The notes under the pieces: model-generated | What the model was told of the DNA's origin: nothing | Database searches by the model: none | The model's input: only the letters and a program-made list of their open reading frames with translations | In this document: positions 51,166-59,579 of the stretch, in pieces | Layout: each line of letters starts with the position of its first letter | How positions within the stretch are numbered: the first letter of the stretch is position 1 | Assembly: GCA_004292755.1 (NCBI GenBank) | Contig: RDXE01000030.1 | Location: 1-64,000 of the forward strand | Length of the DNA: 64,000 bases | Origin: Alphaproteobacteria bacterium | GTDB taxonomy: Bacteria > Pseudomonadota > Alphaproteobacteria > Elsterales > Elsteraceae | Direction of reading: 5' to 3' | Translations under genes and position numbers: made by a program

Positions 51166-52062
51166 ATGTCGCCAGGCGGCAATCTCAATGCGGGCTACCA
51201 TCGTCCAGGCGTGCTGCGCGTGTTCGAGCCGTCGCCAGGCGTGCCGCGGGTGCCGCTGGTGTTTGACAGTCCGCACAGCGGCACGGAGCGCCCGCCGGAG
51301 TTTGAGCCTGCCGCCCCGTGGGCAACGGTGTTGATGGCCAGCGACACCCATGTTGACCAGTTGTTTCGCGCGGCACCAAGCGTGGGCGCACCGCTGCTGG
51401 CGGCGCTGTTTCCGCGCAGCTTTCTGGACCTCAACCGCTCCTTGATGGACATGGACCCTGAGTTGCTGGCAGAGCCCTGGCCCCATCCGCTGCGCAACAG
51501 TGCGGCCACACGCCGCGGCATGGGGCTGATGTGGCGGTATGCCTGGGGCGATACTGCAATGTACGCCCGCCCCCTTGGGGTGGCTGAGGCAGAAGCGCGC
51601 ATCGAGCGCTACTACCAGCCCTATCACGAACTACTCGGCCAGCTAATCGACCAATGTCAGCAGCAGTTTGGTGCGGTTTGGCACGTCAACTGCCATTCCA
51701 TGCCAGCTGTTGGCCATGCCCTATCCCCCGATCCGCCGGGCACGGTGCGACCGGATTTCGTGCTGGGCGACTTGGACGGTGTTAGCTGCGAGCCAGGGTT
51801 CGTTGCGTTAGTTGAGCGAACTCTCCAGGGGTTTGGCTACTCTGTATCCAGGAACGTTCCCTTCAAAGGCGCGGAGCTGACATCGAAATTCTCGGATGTC
51901 TCCAAAAGCCGCAACAGTTTGCAAATTGAAATCAATCGTCGGCTCTATATGAATGAAGACACACGGCAGACCACTGATGGCTTTGTCGGGCTGCAACGAC
52001 ATCTGAGCGAGCTTGTCGAAAGAATGGCAGCTTACGCGAGCGAGCGCTCCATGCCGCGCTAG
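51166..52062 (+). CDS. N-formylglutamate amidohydrolase family protein
   Basis: 298 residues from the ATG at 51166, after GGGGGAGGA. The family motifs are PLVFDSPHSGTERP (metal-binding His), HVDQLFRAAP, LDLNRSLMDMDPELL, VWHVNCHSMP (Zn site) and FKGAELTSKFSDVSKSRNSL with an EINRRLYMNE end. The enzyme releases formate from N-formylglutamate, the last step of one histidine degradation route; no other hut genes are near. The 3' half (from about 51780) has lower GC than the 5' half. It is divergent from ggt, with a 224-bp gap between. Confidence 0.9.
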   Translation: MSPGGNLNAGYHRPGVLRVFEPSPGVPRVPLVFDSPHSGTERPPEFEPAAPWATVLMASDTHVDQLFRAAPSVGAPLLAALFPRSFLDLNRSLMDMDPELLAEPWPHPLRNSAATRRGMGLMWRYAWGDTAMYARPLGVAEAEARIERYYQPYHELLGQLIDQCQQQFGAVWHVNCHSMPAVGHALSPDPPGTVRPDFVLGDLDGVSCEPGFVALVERTLQGFGYSVSRNVPFKGAELTSKFSDVSKSRNSLQIEINRRLYMNEDTRQTTDGFVGLQRHLSELVERMAAYASERSMPR

Positions 52063-52145
52063 TTCTTTGAGCTTAAACTACAATCTGACACGTTGACCTC
52101 GTCGGCGGGCTGCGGTTTTGTGGTTCGCGTCGAGGAGGTGAGCCT

Positions 52146-52940
52146 GTGAGCAATCCGCTGCGCTGTGTCGATTTGGTCGCATTGGTCGACTTGGAGCGGG
52201 CTGTTGGCAACCCAGGCGTTGCCGAACATTACGAAGCCGCGATGCAGCAGTGTGCGCGCTCCGGTGGTGTGTGCCAGTCGCCATTCCGGTGTCGGCCTGA
52301 GCAGCCCTTGTGCACGACTCCTGCCACGGTGACGGCGCTGCCGGAGCGTCCGCGCTCCTGGCGCACCCAGTTCGGGGCGGCCGAAGTGGTGCCCCTTGCC
52401 ACCCGTCGCGATGTGCTGGTGTGGACCGACAGCACCACGCGGATGGTGGAGCGCACTGGCCTGCCGCTCGACGACCTTGTCACGGCCCAGGACCGGTTGG
52501 GGGCCTTCTGGCGTCAGTGGCTCGCCCTGCCGGGGGAGGGTGCGCGCCGCGTCACCGATCTTGATTGGGTGCAGGTTGCCGACATCGACATGCTGGGCCG
52601 ATTCCACGTGGTCGATGTCTCGCCGCGCCAGCCCAAGCGCTTTCGCATTCTGGCCTGGGGGGTGCGCATCACTATGGGCACTGGCCGCCCGCTATCGGGC
52701 ACCCGCTTTGGTGATTTCCCCTCGCCAGCCCTGGTTGACAGTGCGCTTTATGACATTGAGCGCGCCAAGCGCGGCCTGATCGGCTATGCCCGCATGCGTG
52801 GCACTGCCCCCGACGGCTCCTCCTACCGCTACCGCCGTCTCGTCCTGCCAGCCCGCACCGGGTTACGCCGCACCACCGACCGTGTGGTGATCGCCGTGGA
52901 GTTCGAATCCACCCAAGGCCCGATCCGGGCGATTGGTTGA
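52146..52940 (+). CDS. Hypothetical protein with PAS-like C-terminal domain
   Basis: 264 residues, GTG start after GAGGAGG. The N-terminal 60 residues contain four Cys (ARSGGVCQSPFRCRPEQPLC) but no CxxC pair. The C-terminal part (DRLGAFWRQWLALPGEGARR, then FRILAWGVRITMGTGRPLSG, TRFGDFPSPALVDSALYDIE and YRYRRLVLPA) resembles the PAS_5 family found singly in alphaproteobacteria. No output domain. A sensory or adaptor role is a guess. Confidence 0.6.
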   Translation: MSNPLRCVDLVALVDLERAVGNPGVAEHYEAAMQQCARSGGVCQSPFRCRPEQPLCTTPATVTALPERPRSWRTQFGAAEVVPLATRRDVLVWTDSTTRMVERTGLPLDDLVTAQDRLGAFWRQWLALPGEGARRVTDLDWVQVADIDMLGRFHVVDVSPRQPKRFRILAWGVRITMGTGRPLSGTRFGDFPSPALVDSALYDIERAKRGLIGYARMRGTAPDGSSYRYRRLVLPARTGLRRTTDRVVIAVEFESTQGPIRAIG

Positions 52941-52979
52941 GGGGCGACTAGACGCCGTGCCTGTCCTGCTGCGTCTCCC

Positions 52980-53516
52980 TCACCCGTGCCCGTCGCGGCG
53001 GGATTGTTCGGTGTGGATGCGGTCGATCAGGCGGCGGACTGCGAGTTCGCGTTGTTCCAGCTGGCGCAGATGGCTGAGTGACACCTCTTCCAGATCGTCG
53101 TCCAGGGTTTCCTCAATCTGCTGCAACTCCATCTCGGCGGTGGAGAGGGCGAGGTCGAGGGCAACATCGTCCAGGCGATTGGCGCCAGCACTTTCAGCGA
53201 GGTCAAGGGCGGTCACCCCGGCCACGAAGCGAATCGCCTCGCGGGTGTAGGAGGTGAGCACGTCGTCGGAGCGGCCGCGCGCCACCTCCACCTTTGGGCC
53301 GGACAGTGGCGCGGAGACGTAGTGGCGATGGCCGCCGCCCGTCTCCACCACCATCAATCGCTCCAGCCCCTCATCATCGCGGTCCACACGAATGGCAAAG
53401 GCAGTGCCTGCCGCTGTGCGGATTGTGCCGCTTTCCTCATCAACCACCAGCAAGCCTTCCTCCCCAACAGGGGGTGGAGCGGGCTCGCTTCGGCGGGACT
53501 GGACAAGCTTGGCCAT
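52980..53516 (-). CDS. Hypothetical soluble protein with C-terminal coiled-coil-like helices
   Basis: About 178 residues from the ATG at 53516 (MAKLVQSRRSEPAPP). The first half is beta-rich (GLLVVDEESGTIRTAAGTAF, then RLMVVETGGGHRHYVSAPL). The second half is helical and acidic (AEMELQQIEETLDDDLEEVS) with Leu spacing that allows a coiled coil. No membrane or signal segment. Not recognised. There is no good Shine-Dalgarno for this ATG, so the start is uncertain. It lies 53 bp downstream of selO on the same strand. Confidence 0.6.
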   Translation of the reverse strand: MAKLVQSRRSEPAPPPVGEEGLLVVDEESGTIRTAAGTAFAIRVDRDDEGLERLMVVETGGGHRHYVSAPLSGPKVEVARGRSDDVLTSYTREAIRFVAGVTALDLAESAGANRLDDVALDLALSTAEMELQQIEETLDDDLEEVSLSHLRQLEQRELAVRRLIDRIHTEQSRRDGHG

Positions 53517-53569
53517 GATGACTACGCAAACGCCTTTGGTCAGCCAGACGTCAGAGTGTGGCGCATTGA

Positions 53570-55042
53570 TTAGCGCGCAACAACAAGATTGGAAGCACTC
53601 CGGTTTTCCGCAATGCCGCATCGGTTCGCTGCAGCTAGCAGCGCAATCTCATCTAATTTCGCCTCGAAGTGGCTCCAATCATCGTCGCGTGTAATGGGTG
53701 CCCAGAGCGCCTCGATCTCGTCGTACAGCAGGGTGACGGGGCGATCCCGTGCGAGATAATCGTGCTGCTGGCGCGCGGGGTCTGCGACCGCAAACCGGGA
53801 CAGCGCTGCGCGTGCGGCAGCAAAGGGCTCGCTGCGGTAGAGCGCGGCGTGAGGTGAGCGGCTGAGCGCGCGGTCTGCCCCGGCGGCTCCCCCTTGCCAG
53901 TCAAAGAAGGCCCGCTCAAACGGCACGGCGGTCTCCAGCAACCCCTGAAACCACGTGGCGACAGCGTCGAGGTCGGCTTCGGCGTCCTCGGTTGGTGCTA
54001 GGTTCAGGCGCCAGAGCACGGCCTGCCGCAAGGCGGCTTCAAAGGCCGGTTGAAATGCGTCCAGGGCCTGGTTCAACCCCTCCGCTGGAGCGATGTCGAG
54101 CAAGCAGCCAGCCAGCCGCGCCAAGTTCCACTGCAACGTGGTCGGCTGACGACCAAAGGCGTACAGGCCGCCATGGTCGAAATAGGCAGCGGTGAAGCGC
54201 GGGTCATAGTGGGGCAGAAACCGATAGGGGCCGTAGTCGAAGCTCTCGCCCGTCACATTGATGTTGTCGGTGTTCAACACGCCATGGACGAATCCAGCCG
54301 CCATCCAGCCTGCCGTGGTGGCCGCACAGCGCTCTGCCACGGCGCGCACGAAGGCAAGGGCAAGGTCGGTATCGCTGGCGGCGCTCAGGGTGGGGTAGTG
54401 GACGCGCACGGTGTGGTGCAGCAGCTGGCGCAACCCCTCCTGATCGCCGTGGAAGGCGAGGCGTTGAAACGTGCCGATGCGGATATGCCCATGGCACAGG
54501 CGCACCAGCACAGCCGAGCGGGTGGGAGAGGGCTCGTCATTGCGGCTGAGATGCTCGCCCGTCTCGATCACCGAGAAGGTCTTGGAGGTATTCACCCCCA
54601 AAGCCTCCAACATCGTGGTCGCCAGCACTTCGCGCACGGCGCCCTTCAGCGTCAGCCGACCATCACCAGCGCGTGACCATGGCGTTTGCCCGCTGCCCTT
54701 GGTGCCCAGATCCAGCAGCCGCCCGTCATCGGGGTCGCGCAGCTGGGCGAACAGAAAGCCCCGACCATCGCCGAGGTCGGGGTTGTACACCCGGAACTGA
54801 TGGCCGTGATACCGCAGCGCCAGGGGTGTCTGCAGATTGTTGGGCAGGGGTTGAAAGCGCCCGAAATGGTCAATCCACTCGGCTTCGGTCAGCTCACCCA
54901 GGCCAACATGCGCGGCCCAGAGTTGATTGCGATACCGCAGCCGATGGGTGGGAAACCGCGCGGCCGCGACGGGGTCATAGAAGGCGGGGCCAAGGTCGGT
55001 GTGGTGAACCTCGGGCTGATAGCGGGGCGATGAGATCGGCAT
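53570..55042 (-). CDS. selO: Protein adenylyltransferase SelO (YdiU family)
   Basis: 490 residues from the ATG at 55042. Pseudokinase-fold signatures: LALRYHGHQFRVYNPDLGDG, RGFLFAQLRDPDDGRLLDLG and KGSGQTPWSRAGDGRLTLKG (nucleotide loop), and GVLNTDNINVTGESFDYGPY (metal-binding Asn/Asp). SelO binds ATP in an inverted orientation and transfers AMP to Ser/Thr/Tyr of proteins in redox homeostasis. The C-terminal selenocysteine/Cys motif seen in some members is replaced: the end reads NRCGIAENRSASNLVVAR. It lies 31 bp after glk on the same strand. Confidence 0.95.
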   Translation of the reverse strand: MPISSPRYQPEVHHTDLGPAFYDPVAAARFPTHRLRYRNQLWAAHVGLGELTEAEWIDHFGRFQPLPNNLQTPLALRYHGHQFRVYNPDLGDGRGFLFAQLRDPDDGRLLDLGTKGSGQTPWSRAGDGRLTLKGAVREVLATTMLEALGVNTSKTFSVIETGEHLSRNDEPSPTRSAVLVRLCHGHIRIGTFQRLAFHGDQEGLRQLLHHTVRVHYPTLSAASDTDLALAFVRAVAERCAATTAGWMAAGFVHGVLNTDNINVTGESFDYGPYRFLPHYDPRFTAAYFDHGGLYAFGRQPTTLQWNLARLAGCLLDIAPAEGLNQALDAFQPAFEAALRQAVLWRLNLAPTEDAEADLDAVATWFQGLLETAVPFERAFFDWQGGAAGADRALSRSPHAALYRSEPFAAARAALSRFAVADPARQQHDYLARDRPVTLLYDEIEALWAPITRDDDWSHFEAKLDEIALLAAANRCGIAENRSASNLVVAR

Positions 55043-55073
55043 GGGGGTGATATGGTATCGCCTAGTCTGGTTG

Positions 55074-56006
55074 TCAGCGATGGCCACTGGTAAGACGCGC
55101 CGCACAGCCGCGCAACGCCACATCCTCGGCCGTGATCAAGGCAGTCGGCACGGCGGCAAGCCATTGGGCCTCCCGCCCGCGGTCCTCGAACTGACGGCGA
55201 AACCCAGAGGCGAGCAGCTGCGGCACCAAGCGCGGCAGTACCCCGCCAGCAAGATAGACACCGCCCGTTGCCAGGGTGAGCAACCCGACATCCCCGGCAT
55301 AGCGGCCAAGCGCACTGAACCAAAGCTCCAAGCTGGCCGCGGCAGCGAGGTCGCCCGCCGCCGCTGCAGCACTTACCATTTCCGGGGGTAACTGTTGCTC
55401 GGTCAACGCCTCGTGGATGCGCGCGAGGCCAGGGCCAGACAACAGATGCTCGTTGGTGATGCGTTCCTGCCAGCGATCCGCCCAGAACCGCCGCACCTGC
55501 TCCTCGGCGTCAGTGGTGGCGGCAAAGGTCGTGTGCCCGCCTTCGCCCGGCAGCGCGACCCAGCCAGAGCCTGTTTCCACTGCCGCGGCAACGCCCAGCC
55601 CGGTACCGGGTCCAATCACGGCCAGCCGACGCTGAGCAACGGGATGACCAGGGCCAATCGCAAGGGAGTCGGCTGCTGTCAGATGGGGCAGGGCCTCGGC
55701 CAGGGCTTCAAAGTCATTCAACAGCACCAAGCGGCTCAGGCGGAAGTCCTGCGCCAAGCGTTGGCGGGAAAACGCCCAGGGGCGGTTCGTCAACTCAATC
55801 CAGTCGTCCACCACCGGTCCGGCAACGGCGAGGGCTGCTGCCTCGGGCGTAACACCAGCCTCGGCACAAAAGGCAGACAGTGCGGCGGCGGCATCCGGGA
55901 AGCGATCCCCCGGCCACGCGACCCGGTGCTGCAGCGAGCCATCGGCTGGCGCAACCACGGCGAAGCGCAGATTGGTTCCGCCAATATCCCCCACCACCAG
56001 CGCCAT
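55074..56006 (-). CDS. glk: Glucokinase
   Basis: 310 residues of the Glk/ROK-related group. VVGDIGGTNLRFAVVAPADG is the ATP phosphate-1 motif, LALAVAGPVVDDWIELTNRP carries the sugar-binding region, AVIGPGTGLGVAAAVETGSG is the phosphate-2 motif, and LPGEGGHTTFAATTDAEEQV matches the conserved Glk sugar loop. It phosphorylates glucose with ATP. It lies between the PIG-L fusion (8 bp gap) and selO. Confidence 0.95.
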   Translation of the reverse strand: MALVVGDIGGTNLRFAVVAPADGSLQHRVAWPGDRFPDAAAALSAFCAEAGVTPEAAALAVAGPVVDDWIELTNRPWAFSRQRLAQDFRLSRLVLLNDFEALAEALPHLTAADSLAIGPGHPVAQRRLAVIGPGTGLGVAAAVETGSGWVALPGEGGHTTFAATTDAEEQVRRFWADRWQERITNEHLLSGPGLARIHEALTEQQLPPEMVSAAAAAGDLAAAASLELWFSALGRYAGDVGLLTLATGGVYLAGGVLPRLVPQLLASGFRRQFEDRGREAQWLAAVPTALITAEDVALRGCAARLTSGHR

Positions 56007-56014
56007 CGTCGGCC

Positions 56015-58348
56015 TCAGGCGGGAGATGCAAGATTGGCGAGCAAGCGGAAGGCGCCTGGCACCAGCGCGTCCAGCTGTGTGTGCAGCGACAGGGCGACAT
56101 GGGTGTGGCGGCCCTGACCAATGCGGGCCGACAACAGCGCCCCTTCATGTTCGGCTTCGCCAGGATCGGCGATCGCCAGCAGGGTTTCGTAAATTTCGTC
56201 CCAGCGGCGTGCAAAATACAGCCCACGCTCCTTGCGCCAACCCTGCCAGTCGGTGTCGTCGATCCGATTGGGGGTGGACAGCAGCGGATGGTCCGGCACC
56301 TGCATCCGCACCGGTGCCGTTGGGTCGGTCACCCGCCAGCGCAGGCTGGGTTGGCCGATCTCCACCGGGCGGGGTGGGATCGTTGCCGGGTCCCAACCAT
56401 CCTGGGGGCGATGATAAAAGGTGACCAGATGACCACCGGCCTGCACCCACCGGCGCAACGCTGGCGCAGCCGGGGCCAAGTCACGGCGCACACCAAACGC
56501 ACACACGCCAATCATCAGCGTGTCGATACCATCGGGCTTGGCGGGGTCAGGATGCTGAACGCTGTAGCCCAACTCCCCCAGCCAGTGATCAATGCGATCA
56601 AGTCCACCGCCCAGATAACCAACCCGTGCGGCAGCCACGGAACATTTGACCGTCAGGACAGACATCGCTGCCGGGGCCACCCGTCCAACCCGGTGGATTG
56701 GCCCATGGTCAAAGGTGCGCACAGCCACCAGGGCCTCGCCCTCCAGCCGCGCTTCGATGCCAACAAGGCCAGGGCCTGACGCCGGACCAAAGGCGATTGG
56801 CAGCGTCGTCGCCTCACCGCGGCGCAGACCCGCAAACGGCACGGCCCGATCCAGCTTCAAGGTACCCGGTTCGATCGCTTGGCGCGCCTCCAGCCGCAGC
56901 GTTGCGAAGGCGGGGCGAGGGTCTCCCTGGCGTCGCATCACAGTGGCGGGATCGATGGTCGCGACTAGGCTCGGCTCCACCACCAGCGGCACTGGCAGGG
57001 GTAGGGTCAGGGGCACGCCTGCCACCACGGTCTTCACCTGCACCAGCGGCGGCGGATCGACGATGCCGTCGGTGTCTGGCGTGCCGAGGGAGGCGTCGGC
57101 AGGCACGCTGACCAGCCAGTCACCCGGTGCGTCGGTTTCTTCAACAGACCAAGCAGGCGGAAGCACAGGCTCGGGCGTGGGGGCGGGCAGCAACGGCGCG
57201 GCACTGATGTGCAGGACTGCCGTGGCACCAACCACCACTCGGGTGCGCGGCACCGCGCTCAACTGTGCGAAGGCAGCCGCCGCCAGTGCGCGTTCCACTC
57301 GGGTGCGCATCAAGCCGAGGCGCGCTGCGACCATCGGGTCCCGCTCAGGTCGACCCAAGTCGCGCCACGCAGCGGCCAAAGCATCGGCCACCCGAGCGCG
57401 ATCGGGGAAATAGGTCAGCGCCGAGGCAATCGCCTGGGCCGCCACGGGGCGACCATAGTCGGCAAGCGATTGCTTCAAGCCAACGAACAAACCATCGCCC
57501 GGCGTGCCATCAACGGGTGCCGCGGGTAGCCCGCCGATCACATGCAGATCCAGCCGTCGGGAGCGCACCTCCGGCCACGTGCCCATCCCCTGACTGGCAT
57601 GGTGGCGGCGGGAGATTTGACCCAGCTGTTCCGGCGTCAAGCCGAGCACGGGGCAGGGCCGCCCAATTTCCACCCCAAGCATGGCCGAGGGTGGCGGCTC
57701 ACTGTCATCATAGGTACCGCCCGCCCCCGTGAAAGCGGGCAGCACAACCCGCGGTACCCGCCAGGCGGGTCGGTCGGTCACCCAACGCGGGTCGGCGGCG
57801 CGGGTCACGGCAGCGATGGTGGCGCGCGTCACCGCGCGGTGATGACCATGCTGGCCCGGCACGTCCAGGAAGGTGGGGGCAATCGCATCAGGCAGCAGCG
57901 CCCGGATGCGATGGGCAATCCGATCCACCAAGCGATCCAGCCCGCCCCAGCGGCGTGTGGTGTCCTCCGCGGATTTGGAGAAGCCGAAATCGCGGATGGG
58001 ATCGCCCTCGCGCGCGGTCAGCCAGACCAGACCGAATCCCCCGGCCTCGGCCGCAGCCATCATCTCGGCTGTGCGCAAGGCGGCAAGGTCTGCCCCAGCC
58101 GCTGCACTGATCGCGTTCTGGCCGCCATCGCCGCGGGTGGCGCAGGCGTAGGTGACAGCCACCCCGTCCAGAATCGCCAGACGCGCCAACAGGGCGCTCC
58201 ACTCATCATCCGGGTGGGCGCCGACTTGCAGAAAGCTCAACGGAGAGCGGCAGGCTGCCAGCGCGCGCCAGAATGTTGTGAGCGGCGAGGCCGCGGCCAG
58301 CGCATCGAGCCGGGCGTGGTCTTCAGTCAGGGTCGGTAGTGCGGTCAT
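56015..58348 (-). CDS. Large PIG-L family deacetylase with ThuA-like C-terminal domain
   Basis: 777 residues from the ATG at 58348. The N-terminal third is a LmbE/PIG-L deacetylase: FLQVGAHPDDEWSALLARLA (Zn motif AHPDDE), TRGDGGQNAI, and the distal His in VPGQHGHHRAVT. A central region of about 250 residues appears beta-sandwich-like (LDRAVPFAGLRRGEATTLPI). The last 200 residues (VGYLGGGLDRIDHWLGELGY, then WVQAGGHLVTFYHRP) resemble a ThuA/class I glutamine-amidotransferase-like fold. It probably removes N-acetyl groups from a sugar. No signal peptide. It is between an aminotransferase (58 bp gap) and glk. Confidence 0.85.
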   Translation of the reverse strand: MTALPTLTEDHARLDALAAASPLTTFWRALAACRSPLSFLQVGAHPDDEWSALLARLAILDGVAVTYACATRGDGGQNAISAAAGADLAALRTAEMMAAAEAGGFGLVWLTAREGDPIRDFGFSKSAEDTTRRWGGLDRLVDRIAHRIRALLPDAIAPTFLDVPGQHGHHRAVTRATIAAVTRAADPRWVTDRPAWRVPRVVLPAFTGAGGTYDDSEPPPSAMLGVEIGRPCPVLGLTPEQLGQISRRHHASQGMGTWPEVRSRRLDLHVIGGLPAAPVDGTPGDGLFVGLKQSLADYGRPVAAQAIASALTYFPDRARVADALAAAWRDLGRPERDPMVAARLGLMRTRVERALAAAAFAQLSAVPRTRVVVGATAVLHISAAPLLPAPTPEPVLPPAWSVEETDAPGDWLVSVPADASLGTPDTDGIVDPPPLVQVKTVVAGVPLTLPLPVPLVVEPSLVATIDPATVMRRQGDPRPAFATLRLEARQAIEPGTLKLDRAVPFAGLRRGEATTLPIAFGPASGPGLVGIEARLEGEALVAVRTFDHGPIHRVGRVAPAAMSVLTVKCSVAAARVGYLGGGLDRIDHWLGELGYSVQHPDPAKPDGIDTLMIGVCAFGVRRDLAPAAPALRRWVQAGGHLVTFYHRPQDGWDPATIPPRPVEIGQPSLRWRVTDPTAPVRMQVPDHPLLSTPNRIDDTDWQGWRKERGLYFARRWDEIYETLLAIADPGEAEHEGALLSARIGQGRHTHVALSLHTQLDALVPGAFRLLANLASPA

Positions 58349-58406
58349 GCGTCGCAAAGCCTGCCCCGAAGGCGCATCGGCGGCAAGAGAGTCGCAGCGG
58401 ACAAAC

Positions 58407-59579
58407 TCAGAATTGCCGGGAGGCTTGCTCGGGCACCTGTAGCGGGCGGCTCCGCCAGTCCGGGGCAGCCCGGTCCAGCGCGGCGACGATGGCCTCAACG
58501 GCCTGCACTGCCATCTCGGCCACGGCACCCTGACCGATATGGCCGATGCGCAGCACGGCGCCCTTCAGTATGCCTTCGCCACCCGCCAGCCACAGCCCGT
58601 CTCTGGCGCGGATGTCCGCGCGCAGAGAGCGTTCATCAACACCGACTGGCAGCCGCAGTGCCGTGACAGCGTCGCAGCAGGTTGCAGGGTCGGCGGGGAA
58701 CAAGGTCAATCCGGCGTGGTGCGCTGCCGCCCGCGTGCTGGTGGCAACGCGATGATGGCGGGCGATCATCGCGGCTGTGCCCTCGGCCTCCCACGCTGTC
58801 AGGACGCCAGAGAGGGCATAGACCTCCAGCACCGAGGGCGTGAACGGGAATGGGGTTGCCGTGTCATCCGCCCCTTGCCAATCCAGCAGGCTGAGGATGG
58901 AGGCGCGTGGAGCGTTCGGGTTGGCAGCCATCTTGCGCCAGGCTGCGGGCGAGATCGCGACGGGGGTTAGACCCGGTGGCCCGGCCAGACACTTGTGCAG
59001 CCCCAGGACCGCGACGTCCAAGCCGTCGCCAACGATGCTCACCGGCATGCCGCCGACCGAGGCAACGGCGTCCACCAGCACCAGCGCCCCAGCCGCGCGG
59101 GCAACGGCTGCGAGCTCGGCAATCGGCAACAGCGTGCCCGATGGGGTTTCGCAATGGACCATCGAGACCAGCGTCGTGTCTGGATACTGCTGGAGCAGCA
59201 GCGCCAGATCCCGTGGGTCAGGGACTTGGTCATCCCTAACTGAGAGTGTCACCACCCGATCGGTGTGCCGGGCAAGCCACAGGCCAAAGAAGCGACCATA
59301 ATGCCCGCTGGCGATGTTGATCACCCGGTCGCCGGGGGCAACCAGGGAGGCTGCGGCGGCTTCCAATGCAACCACCGCCTCTGCCTGCACCAGCACCGGT
59401 GGCTCGGGCACAGACAGCAACCGCGCGAGGCGTTGGGACTGGTCGGCATAGAACTGCTGGAACCAGGGGTCGGTGTGATGGACCAAAGGCAGGCTGAGAG
59501 CGGCCAGAGCCTCAGCGGGCATCGGCCCTGGACCAGAGGCCAGCGTCAGGCGGGGTGGCGCATGGTCAGAAGGGCTCAT
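58407..59579 (-). CDS. Class V PLP aminotransferase (alanine-glyoxylate / serine-pyruvate type)
   Basis: 390 residues, fold type I. LASGPGPMPAEALAAL is the family start, GDRVINIASGHYGRFFGLWL is the cofactor-phosphate region, and GALVLVDAVASVGGMPVSIV holds the PLP Asp. DVAVLGLHKCLAGPPGLTPV has the Schiff-base Lys, in place of the more usual SQKAL. Candidate reactions are alanine-glyoxylate, serine-pyruvate or pyridoxamine-pyruvate transamination. The start overlaps the mltA stop by 4 bp (ATGA), so it is coupled to mltA although the metabolic link is unclear. Confidence 0.88.
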   Translation of the reverse strand: MSPSDHAPPRLTLASGPGPMPAEALAALSLPLVHHTDPWFQQFYADQSQRLARLLSVPEPPVLVQAEAVVALEAAAASLVAPGDRVINIASGHYGRFFGLWLARHTDRVVTLSVRDDQVPDPRDLALLLQQYPDTTLVSMVHCETPSGTLLPIAELAAVARAAGALVLVDAVASVGGMPVSIVGDGLDVAVLGLHKCLAGPPGLTPVAISPAAWRKMAANPNAPRASILSLLDWQGADDTATPFPFTPSVLEVYALSGVLTAWEAEGTAAMIARHHRVATSTRAAAHHAGLTLFPADPATCCDAVTALRLPVGVDERSLRADIRARDGLWLAGGEGILKGAVLRIGHIGQGAVAEMAVQAVEAIVAALDRAAPDWRSRPLQVPEQASRQF

